Of a stretch of 55,020 nucleotides of DNA, positions 18,730 to 24,990 are shown one piece after another. Numbering within the stretch: the stretch's first letter is position 1; each line of letters opens with the position of its first letter. The position numbers and the translations under genes were made by a program. Origin of the DNA: Quadrisphaera granulorum (GTDB taxonomy: Bacteria > Actinomycetota > Actinomycetes > Actinomycetales > Quadrisphaeraceae); NCBI RefSeq assembly GCF_003149145.1, contig NZ_QGDQ01000030.1, forward strand, positions 1 to 55,020, written 5' to 3'. The notes beneath the pieces are model-generated. The model saw only the letters and a list, made by a program, of their open reading frames with translations. It did not search any database and was not told the origin of the DNA.

Positions 18730-19428
18730 ATGACGTCTCTGGCACGCAACCTCCATGCGGCGGCGCAAGGCCACGGCCTCGCGGACCTGCGCATCGACGT
18801 GCATCGAGAGCTGACGCCGGGGCACTCTCACCCCTTGCAGGAGTGGACGGCCACCTTCCGAGCTGTTCAGCTCGCCGAAGGTCAGACGGTCACCCTGGGC
18901 ACTGCGGACCTCTGGATCGGCGACATCTACGACGCTGACCTGGTCAACGCTGCCGACGAGATGCACGGGGACCTGGTCACCGTTGTCGAAGCAGTCGTCA
19001 CGGAGCTGGACGCGCTTGACGACCGGCCGGACAGCCCGGTGGAGGACGTCATCGGCGGCACCATCCTCGTGGTCAACGAGATGCGCCTGGAGCCGAAGTG
19101 GCGGGGCTTCGGGCTCGGGCCGCTCCTGCTCGCCGAGGTGATCGAGTCGCTGCGGGCGGGCGTCGACGTCGTGGCCTGCTACCCCATGCCACTCCCCGAC
19201 CGCGGTGACGCGATCAACGCACTCCCGCACGGCGGCGAGGGCCTACGCCGGAAGGGGCAGGCCTCGCTCCAGTGGACGTGGCGGCAGGTGGGTTTCGAGC
19301 CGCTGTGCAGCAACCCCGAGGTGTTCGCCCTGTCCCTCAGCACGACCTCGTTCGACGAGCACCTCCAGACGCTGCGGGAGGAGCACCAGCCGTTCCTCGA
19401 CAGCTGGTGGGAGCCGCTCGCGCCGTGA
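18730..19428 (+). CDS. GNAT-like acetyltransferase domain protein, function unknown
   Basis: A 232-residue protein divergent from pglW across a 199-base gap. Residues about 112-140 read VVNEMRLEPKWRGFGLG followed by PLLLAEVIESL, which matches the acetyl-CoA loop of GNAT enzymes (R-G-x-G-x-G followed by a helix), and WTWRQVGFEPL resembles the usual end of the fold. The N-terminal 100 residues contain LGTADLWIGDIYDADL and do not match a family I know. The acceptor substrate cannot be named. Position at the head of the BREX operon makes a link to defence possible but not shown. The ATG at 18730 lacks a strong ribosome binding site; upstream bases are GATTGCCGG. Confidence 0.65.
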   Translation: MTSLARNLHAAAQGHGLADLRIDVHRELTPGHSHPLQEWTATFRAVQLAEGQTVTLGTADLWIGDIYDADLVNAADEMHGDLVTVVEAVVTELDALDDRPDSPVEDVIGGTILVVNEMRLEPKWRGFGLGPLLLAEVIESLRAGVDVVACYPMPLPDRGDAINALPHGGEGLRRKGQASLQWTWRQVGFEPLCSNPEVFALSLSTTSFDEHLQTLREEHQPFLDSWWEPLAP

Positions 19429-19462
19429 GCAGCTGCCTGTCCCCATCTGGGCTGGGCTGAAG

Positions 19463-20443
19463 CTACTCCGTGCTCGGCAGGTCGAGCCGTTCCAGCACCT
19501 CTTCCGCCAGCGCTCGGAACTCGGCGAAGCACAGCTGGACGTAGCGCTGGGTGCTGCCGATGGCGCCGTCGGCGGTGCGCAGATCGAACATCGGCTTGCG
19601 CGCGTCGTGCGACAGCGGCATCAGGCTCCGGAAGTTCCGCACCGTCCCGATCGCCGGATCGACGAGAGACTGGTCCGTAGTGCCGAGCGTGCTGCGGTAG
19701 ACGTCGGGGATGCGGTCGAGCCACGTCTGGTAGGCCTTGACCGGTCGGTCCAGGCGCATGCTCGGCTGCATCACCACGTAGCCCAGCGGACGCATCTCAC
19801 CGCTGGGGAGGCTGACGTCCAGCGTGATGCGGGGGCGGGCGGTGCCCTGCCAGTCCTGCCTCCACCGGTGGAGCGCGGGCCCGAGGTTGCGAAGACCCTG
19901 CACGCTGAACAGGTCAGCGCCGAGCGGCACGACGACGTGGTCGGCCGACAGCAGAGCGGCGCGGTTGAGGGCACCGAGGTTCGGCCCCACGTCGATGAGG
20001 GTCACGTCAGCCGCCACCTCCGAGGCGGCAGCCGCGGTCAGCCGGTGGAACGCCGTCGTCGCGCGGACGTCAGCGTTGCTGCTCCCCGTCAACGTCGACG
20101 GCCACGCGGCAGCGAGCTTCTCCTCGAAGCGGCTGAGGTCGAGATCGCCTGCGAGCAGCCAGAGGTCCTCCGCGACGAGTCTGGGAGCGGTGACTCGGAC
20201 ATCGCCGGTGCCCTCGACGATGGGGTGGACGGCTCCTGCGATGGTGGTCCGCTCCTCCAGCGGCGCTGTCCAGAGCGACTCGAGGTCGTCGTCGCCGAGA
20301 AAGTGCGCGGTGAGGTTGGCCTGCGGGTCGAGGTCGACCGCCAGGACGCGCCGACCGAGGCGCGAGATCATCGAGGCGAGGTGGTAGACCAGCGTGGTCT
20401 TCCCGACGCCGCCCTTGTTGTTGAAGAAGGCGACGGTGGTCAT
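19463..20443 (-). CDS. ParA/MinD-like ATPase
   Basis: A 326-residue deviant Walker ATPase. The motif KGGVGKTT lies at residues about 10-17, followed by AVDLDPQANLT (switch region) and TLIDVGPNLG, the standard ParA/Soj signature order. The open frame continues upstream to 20692, but ATG at 20443 is chosen because it begins directly before the P-loop strand (MTTVAFFNNKGG) and overlaps the stop of the upstream gene as ATGA. There is no ParB gene next to it, and the partner is instead an AlbA_2 protein, so classic plasmid partition is unlikely; an accessory or defence role is an inference. It converges with the GNAT-like gene at 34 bases. Confidence 0.85.
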   Translation of the reverse strand: MTTVAFFNNKGGVGKTTLVYHLASMISRLGRRVLAVDLDPQANLTAHFLGDDDLESLWTAPLEERTTIAGAVHPIVEGTGDVRVTAPRLVAEDLWLLAGDLDLSRFEEKLAAAWPSTLTGSSNADVRATTAFHRLTAAAASEVAADVTLIDVGPNLGALNRAALLSADHVVVPLGADLFSVQGLRNLGPALHRWRQDWQGTARPRITLDVSLPSGEMRPLGYVVMQPSMRLDRPVKAYQTWLDRIPDVYRSTLGTTDQSLVDPAIGTVRNFRSLMPLSHDARKPMFDLRTADGAIGSTQRYVQLCFAEFRALAEEVLERLDLPSTE

Positions 20444-21615
20444 GCGCGTCCTCTCAGGGTGACCGTCCACGAGGACTGGTCGATGACGAACTCCGGCGGA
20501 GGGTTGCCGTTCTCCGCCATCAGTACGCGGGTTCTGCCGATCCCTCGCCCGAAGCGGTTCACGAAGCCCAGCGTCTTGAGAGCTGCTGCAAGGGAGGGGT
20601 TGCGGTAGTCGTTGGTCGACGAGAAGTTGTCCGCCGTCACCACTCCGTACGGGCCGCCGGGGTTGGAGATCTCGATCCGGTCGTCGAACCACTGGACGCG
20701 CACAGGCGCGTGAGTGGAGTCATAGGCGCGGTGCATGAGGGCGTTGAGCAGCACCTCCCTCACCGCAGCCATGGGGTACGCAGCCAAGGTGCGCTCCGTG
20801 AGGAGTCCGTCCGCCTTCGGGCGCTGGGTGACGTTGGCTTGGATCAGGGCGGTGAGCGTCCGGGTGCCGGTGATGAGGTTGTCGCGCACCTCCTCCTCGT
20901 CGACGACGTCAGCGGCGACGTCCGTCCCCGCGTACCTGACGAACTGGACGTAGGCGCCGGGGAGCCAGGCCGTCGGGTCGAACGCCCCCAGGACGATCCC
21001 CGTCGGCGTCACCCGTTCCTGCGCGTCGAGGATCCCGAGCGAACGCAGCTGCTGCGCGAGGGGGCGGTCGTTCTCCTCAAGCACGTCAGGGTCCACTGCT
21101 GCGGTCACGTAGGTGGAGCTCAGCAGCTCCTTGTCCAGCGCGTCGATCGACGTTCCCGGCAGGCCCCTGGAGTCGAAGGCGCTGACAGCGGCGGTGCGTC
21201 GCTCGAGGAGAACCCGCTCGTCGTTGGCGTTCGCTGACTTCACCTGCGGCCCCGGGCGGACGTAGACGACTCCCTTGAAACGCACCGGAGGAAGCTCTGC
21301 AGCCTCGACGCGGATCCGCACCACCGGCAGGCCGTCGTACACAGCCGCGCTGACGTTCAACGAAGGTCGCGGAAGGATCTCGCCGTCGTTGCGCAGACCG
21401 AGGAAGCGCTGGAGCTCCTTGTCGCTGGTGTCAGCTCCCCACGCCGCGCCGTTGTCGTCCACCCCGATGATGATGTCGCCGCCACCGGCTCCCGCCAGGT
21501 CGTTCGCCATCGCGCAGACGTTCTTGCGGACGTCGTCGAAGTGGTCGATCTGTCGCTTGAACTCGAGGGACGCCGCCTCGCGTCGGCCCAGTACCTCAGC
21601 CAGATCCACCTGCAC
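20440..21615 (-). CDS. Schlafen AlbA_2 domain ATP-binding protein
   Basis: A 391-residue protein. The N-terminal AlbA_2 domain is shown by ASLEFKRQ and by NDLAGAGGGDIIIGVDDNG (about 39-57). The C-terminal half carries a GHKL-like ATPase module: REVLLNALMHRAY, FDDRIEISNPGG, then RNPSLAAALKTLGFVNRFG and RGIGRTR. This arrangement is widespread and usually annotated as a putative transcriptional regulator or RecG-like ATP-binding protein; related Schlafen-type domains appear in nucleases and defence genes. The start is GTG at 21615, with a second in-frame GTG at 21609. Its stop overlaps the ParA start by four bases, so the two are a coupled pair. Which substrate it binds is not visible. Confidence 0.85.
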   Translation of the reverse strand: MQVDLAEVLGRREAASLEFKRQIDHFDDVRKNVCAMANDLAGAGGGDIIIGVDDNGAAWGADTSDKELQRFLGLRNDGEILPRPSLNVSAAVYDGLPVVRIRVEAAELPPVRFKGVVYVRPGPQVKSANANDERVLLERRTAAVSAFDSRGLPGTSIDALDKELLSSTYVTAAVDPDVLEENDRPLAQQLRSLGILDAQERVTPTGIVLGAFDPTAWLPGAYVQFVRYAGTDVAADVVDEEEVRDNLITGTRTLTALIQANVTQRPKADGLLTERTLAAYPMAAVREVLLNALMHRAYDSTHAPVRVQWFDDRIEISNPGGPYGVVTADNFSSTNDYRNPSLAAALKTLGFVNRFGRGIGRTRVLMAENGNPPPEFVIDQSSWTVTLRGRA

Positions 21616-21741
21616 CCGACAAGTCTGCCGCGTCCGCCGCGGAGCACGGTGCGGGCCTCGTCGGTGCGAAGGAAGACGAGCCGCTCACACGGTGTCCAGG
21701 TAGCCCTAGGCAGACAAGCGCCCCGTGGTGCAGGCCGTGAA

Positions 21742-22083
21742 CTACGACGCTCCCCACGAAGCGATGGATGCGATGCCGAGGTAGTGGGCCAGGGCCAGCT
21801 CCACGTGGGCCATCTGGTCGCGGGCGAAGTAGTCCACCGGATCGCCGACCAGGTAGTCGGTGTCGATGGAGCGGACCTGATCGACCAGCATCCGAGTCGG
21901 CCGCCCAGCGACCTCCAGCTCGGGCCGGTGGACCGATGGCTGGGCTGATGTAGAGGTCGGGACGATGGTTACGACGGACAGCGGCGGCTCCGAGGGAGAG
22001 ACCACCAGGCCAAGACGCCTGCCCCGCTGCTCGTGACCCCGTGTCTGGCCGAGGTCGACGCGGTAGACGGCTCCGCGAATCAC
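21742..22083 (-). CDS. MazF/PemK-type endoribonuclease toxin
   Basis: A 113-residue protein with a PemK/MazF fold: RGAVYRVDLGQTRG at the N-terminus, LGLVVSP, VVTIVPTSTSAQP and PTRMLVDQVRSIDTDYL in the middle, matching the conserved strands of the family. It is expected to cut cellular mRNA when free of its antitoxin. The open frame extends to 22155, but GTG at 22083 is the correct start because it overlaps the antitoxin stop (GTGA) and begins the conserved block. The order is antitoxin then toxin on the minus strand. It sits 126 bases upstream of the AlbA_2/ParA pair on the same strand, so joint transcription is possible. Confidence 0.85.
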   Translation of the reverse strand: MIRGAVYRVDLGQTRGHEQRGRRLGLVVSPSEPPLSVVTIVPTSTSAQPSVHRPELEVAGRPTRMLVDQVRSIDTDYLVGDPVDYFARDQMAHVELALAHYLGIASIASWGAS

Positions 22084-22280
22084 CAGGCGTCCGGTTCGGC
22101 GCCCAGATCCTCGTTCTTGATCTTCTCGGCGTCGGCGTGGAACTGGCCGAGCCACCGTTCGTGGTCCAGCAGTCGCAGGGCACGGCGCAGCGTGTCCGAG
22201 GTGCTTTCCCCTGGGCGGGCAGCCTCGCGCAGGATGCGCTCATCCTCGGCGCTGGGACGGAAATCGATCGATCTGGACAC
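22080..22280 (-). CDS. MazE-like antitoxin, ribbon-helix-helix type
   Basis: A 66-residue protein beginning MSRSIDFRPS with the helix ESTSDTLRRALRLLDHERW, typical of ribbon-helix-helix antitoxins that bind their own promoter and neutralise a MazF partner. The open frame goes up to 22361, but GTG at 22280 is preferred since the residues before it are not antitoxin-like and the chosen length fits. The stop overlaps the toxin GTG by four bases. The C-terminal tail (DAEKIKNEDLGAEPDAW) is acidic, as expected for the toxin-binding part. Autoregulation is family knowledge; no operator is certain in the sequence. Confidence 0.75.
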   Translation of the reverse strand: MSRSIDFRPSAEDERILREAARPGESTSDTLRRALRLLDHERWLGQFHADAEKIKNEDLGAEPDAW

Positions 22281-22351
22281 GGCGCCAGGATGCCGCCGCG
22301 TTCGACAACTGTTCAAGACAGCGCGGGAAGGCGCGCGGCTTTGACAAGACC

Positions 22352-22386
22352 GCTGGGGCAACGCAGGGACTCCCCTGCGCCCCAGC
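22352..22386. other. Imperfect hairpin in the divergent region upstream of the first mazEF pair
   Basis: GCTGGGG and CGCAGGG on the left pair with CCCTGCG and CCCCAGC on the right, with a three-base bulge (CAA) and a loop of only about three bases. It lies between the antitoxin start at 22280 and the pRiA4b-type gene start at 22573, in a 292-base gap with no other gene. A TTGACA stands at 22341-22346 on the plus strand without a convincing -10. The element could be a regulatory structure or a terminator remnant. Confidence 0.4.
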
Positions 22387-22572
22387 CCGGTAGATACGCG
22401 CGGACGCCACCGACTTCCCCGTCAGCGCCCAGGAGTACCTCATAGGCCACCGGCCGTGCTGTCAGACGGAGTGACCGCTCCCCAGTCTCCGGGGGTCACG
22501 TCTCGCAGCCGCGGCACACGAGGCCCGCAGGCTCGGGTCGCCGTCGTCCTGATCACTGGGGAGACTTGACCA

Positions 22573-23805
22573 GTGACTTCACCGACCCACCTCCACGACC
22601 GTCGAGCCGAACCCGTCACCTACCGCCTCCGGGTGGACCTCGACCGCATGAAGCCCCCGGTGTGGCGCCGGCTGGACGTTCGCTCCGACCTCAACCTGGA
22701 GGCGCTGCACCTGGTGCTGCAGGCCGCGTTCGGCTGGGAGAACAGCCACCTTCACCACTTCCACCGCTACGGGGAGCGCGGCACCGGCCAGCGTGACCTG
22801 TACATCAGCGACGTCGAGTTCGAGCTCCCTGACGCCCTCCCCGAGCACGAAGTGACCCTCGACCAGGTGCTCACCCACCCCGGGGAGACGCTCGGCTACA
22901 CCTACGACCTCGGCGACGACTGGTCGCACACCCTCAAGCTCGAGAAAATCCTTCCGTTCAACGAGGACGCACCGCCCGCCGTCCTGGTCACCGGCCGCCA
23001 GCCCGCTCCCTTCGAAGACGGCATGGGCCCCTACGACGAAGACGGCGAGCTGCTGGACGAGCCCCTGCAACGCGACTTCGACCTGGACGAGCTGCGCGAC
23101 GCCGTCGTCGCCGTCTTCGAGGACGACGACGCCGCCGCCCTGGCGCTCTTCGACATCGACGACGAGCTGATCGACGAGATCGGCGCGATCCCTCCGGACG
23201 CCGTCGCCGCTGCAGCCCGGTCCAACCCACTCGTGGTGCGGCTGCGCGAACGTCTCGGTGTCCCGGTGACGGACAGTGACGCAGCGCCGGGTGCCGACCT
23301 CGGGAGCCCGGAGTCGTGGCCGGCTCGGCTGCGGGAAACGCTGCAGAAGCGCGACGACAAGGCGCTCGCCACACTCGCCTCCATCCACGGCGCCACGCTC
23401 GAAGCGCGGGAGCTGCGGGAGGAGCTGGTCGGTGACGACACCGGCACGGCCACCGTGGTGCTGATCGCCTACCTGTCGGCGATCCTGGACGAGTCGGTGC
23501 CGCTGCAGGAGTTCCTCCGCGACCCGCAAGCCGTCGCCGACACCCCCGGCGGCCCGCGCGTCACGGCCTTCATGCAGCTGCTCGCCGTGCTGGGAGCTCA
23601 CGGAGTCGCTGACCTCCTGGAGATCGCTCAGACGTGCGTCGACCCGTCAGTCCTCCTGACGGAGTCCGCCCTACTGGACGCCGCGGGCCTGGCCACTCTC
23701 AAGGAGGGCAACCAGCTGCGCCTCGACCCGAACCTGCGAGCCGTGCTGCTGATGGCGCTGAGCGGGCTCGTCGGGGCGAACGACGAGCAGGTGCCCGTCA
23801 GCTGA
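22573..23805 (+). CDS. Plasmid pRiA4b ORF-3 family protein
   Basis: A 410-residue protein whose first 170 residues match the pRiA4b ORF-3 family: TYRLRVDLDRMKPPVWRRLDV, LHLVLQAAFGWENSHLHHF, and YTYDLGDDWSHTLKLEKIL. These blocks (PPVWRR, FGW...HLH.F, YDFGD.W.H) are diagnostic. The remaining 240 residues are acidic and helical and not recognised. The family is named after an Agrobacterium plasmid gene and is often near mobile elements; its function is unknown. The start is GTG at 22573 with GGGGAG about 8 bases upstream. It stands alone, with DUF433-like gene 23897 following on the same strand after 91 bases. Confidence 0.85.
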   Translation: MTSPTHLHDRRAEPVTYRLRVDLDRMKPPVWRRLDVRSDLNLEALHLVLQAAFGWENSHLHHFHRYGERGTGQRDLYISDVEFELPDALPEHEVTLDQVLTHPGETLGYTYDLGDDWSHTLKLEKILPFNEDAPPAVLVTGRQPAPFEDGMGPYDEDGELLDEPLQRDFDLDELRDAVVAVFEDDDAAALALFDIDDELIDEIGAIPPDAVAAAARSNPLVVRLRERLGVPVTDSDAAPGADLGSPESWPARLRETLQKRDDKALATLASIHGATLEARELREELVGDDTGTATVVLIAYLSAILDESVPLQEFLRDPQAVADTPGGPRVTAFMQLLAVLGAHGVADLLEIAQTCVDPSVLLTESALLDAAGLATLKEGNQLRLDPNLRAVLLMALSGLVGANDEQVPVS

Positions 23806-23896
23806 GCCTTCTGCTGATCCGGCGGTCGGAAGCGTCTGCCATCCTGTCAACATCTCGACACTGCGGAGGTCGAGCCAAGCATCAGAGGGGGCAGCG

Positions 23897-24595
23897 GTGG
23901 CCGTGTCGATCCTCGACGTGCCGGTCATGCCGGCACGGGAGGCGGCGCGACAGCTGCGCATTCCCGCCACGACCCTCCAGCACTGGTTGGAGGGCGGCGA
24001 CAGGCGCGGCACCTTCTACGAGCCGGTTCTCCGGACTGAGCCTCGGGGCACCCTGGACATGACGTGGGGCGAGGTCGTCGAGGCTCGCTACCTGCGGGCT
24101 TATCGCAGTTCGGTGTCTATGCAACGCCTGCGCCCCTTCATCTCGGAGATGCGCCAGCAGTTCCAGGTCCGCTACCCCCTGGCGCACTTCAAGCCCTTCG
24201 TGGGCAAGGGACGCGAGCTGGTCTTCCAGCTGCAGGAGAGCACCGACGTCCCCGAAGACCTGTGGCTCGTCTTCCGTGGTCGCAGTGGTCAGTACCGGCT
24301 GAATCCCCTGGTCGTCGGTGACTACGTCGAGAGGATCGACTTCGCCGACACGCCCCTGGCCGAGGCAGAACGCATCAGACCGCTCGGCAAGGACCGTGCC
24401 GTGGTCATCGACCCCCGCCGAAGCTCCGGCGCCGCGACCGTCCGCGGCGTCCGCACCGATGTGCTTGCAGAGCGAGTCAGAGCGGGCGGCTCCATCGAGG
24501 AGTTGGCCAACGAGTTCGACCTCGCAGAAGGCGATGTCCACGACGGCCTGACGTACGCGTGGTCGCGCTCGTGGCCCACCGTGAGTGCTGCCTGA
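23897..24595 (+). CDS. DUF433-like DNA-binding protein
   Basis: A 232-residue protein with an N-terminal MerR-like helix-turn-helix (MPAREAARQLRIPATTLQHWLEG) and a C-terminal block VRGVRTDVLAERVRAGGSIEE followed by LANEFDLAEGDV, which matches the DUF433 winged-helix pattern (gTRi.v..i...l..G.s.eeia..f.l....V). Such proteins are often annotated as antitoxins of VapB45 type or as regulators, sometimes paired with a PIN toxin; no PIN gene is next to it here. GTG at 23897 follows AGAGGGGGCAGCG, a reasonable ribosome binding site. A weak hairpin follows the stop. Confidence 0.65.
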   Translation: MAVSILDVPVMPAREAARQLRIPATTLQHWLEGGDRRGTFYEPVLRTEPRGTLDMTWGEVVEARYLRAYRSSVSMQRLRPFISEMRQQFQVRYPLAHFKPFVGKGRELVFQLQESTDVPEDLWLVFRGRSGQYRLNPLVVGDYVERIDFADTPLAEAERIRPLGKDRAVVIDPRRSSGAATVRGVRTDVLAERVRAGGSIEELANEFDLAEGDVHDGLTYAWSRSWPTVSAA

Positions 24596-24600
24596 ACGAG

Positions 24601-24618
24601 CAGCCGGCGTTACGGCTG
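24601..24618 (+). terminator. Small hairpin after the DUF433-like gene
   Basis: CAGCCG and CGGCTG arms enclose a six-base loop five bases after the stop at 24595. There is no T run, so termination is only a possibility, as is common in high-GC actinobacteria. Confidence 0.3.
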
Positions 24619-24759
24619 GGTCACCAGCTCGTGTCTCTCGGCACGCCTCCGTCCGCGACGCCGCCACCGGCCTCACCATCGCGGCATGCCGTCGCCGGTC
24701 GCAGCCAGCGACACGTCGTCGGCAGGACCCCCGATCACTGCGATCCAGGAGGAGCCACC

Positions 24760-24879
24760 ATGCCGTCACCCGAGGAGTTCGCGCTGGCCTGGTCCAGGTC
24801 GTGCTACGCCGAGTCACGCCACGACGGCCGGAAAACCTTGGACGCGCTGCTCGACCAGCGCCTGGACGACGACGCCTGA
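24760..24879 (+). CDS. Possible small protein of 39 residues
   Basis: A short open frame from ATG 24760 with a near-perfect Shine-Dalgarno (CAGGAGGAG, ending about 6 bases before the ATG). The product begins MPSPEEFALAWSRS, continues through CYAESRHDGRKTLDALL and ends with DQRLDDDA; it is probably helical with an acidic tail and one cysteine. I do not recognise it. It lies 165 bases after the DUF433-like gene and converges with the 554-residue gene. The strong ribosome binding site is the main support. Confidence 0.45.
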   Translation: MPSPEEFALAWSRSCYAESRHDGRKTLDALLDQRLDDDA

Positions 24880-24940
24880 CGGCCCCCGCCGTCGTCGTCC
24901 CCTAGCCCTTCAACCCAGCCGGCCACCCTCAACCGATCAA

Positions 24941-24990
24941 CGTGGTCGACCACGTGGCGTCAGCGGTGCTGACCCACGTGGTCGACCACG
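24941..24990. repeat. Long inverted repeat made of two nested palindromes at the 3' end of a gene
   Basis: The 14-base self-palindrome CGTGGTCGACCACG occurs at 24941-24954 and again at 24977-24990. The whole stretch is also one inverted repeat: 24941-24964 pairs with 24968-24990 around a GGT loop, with one bulged base. The right arm is inside the last codons of the minus-strand 554-residue gene (stop at 24960-24962). It may be a transcription terminator of the I-shaped type or a protein-binding site; there is no T run. Confidence 0.7.

Noticed and set aside
18323-18745. An open frame on the minus strand upstream of and overlapping pglW (MGFQYGVSVRLKYSFAILVD...).
   Set aside because: Most of it overlaps the well-supported NERD domain of pglW in another frame, and the part upstream (about 28 residues) has no match I know. 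It does not extend the pglW protein, whose N-terminus is already complete.
19463-20443. Plasmid partition locus or integrated plasmid.
   Set aside because: There is no ParB, replication gene or centromere-like repeat next to the ParA-like gene.
22341-22346. TTGACA as a -35 box for the pRiA4b-type gene.
   Set aside because: No convincing -10 at the usual 16-18 base spacing; TAGATA is 44 bases downstream.
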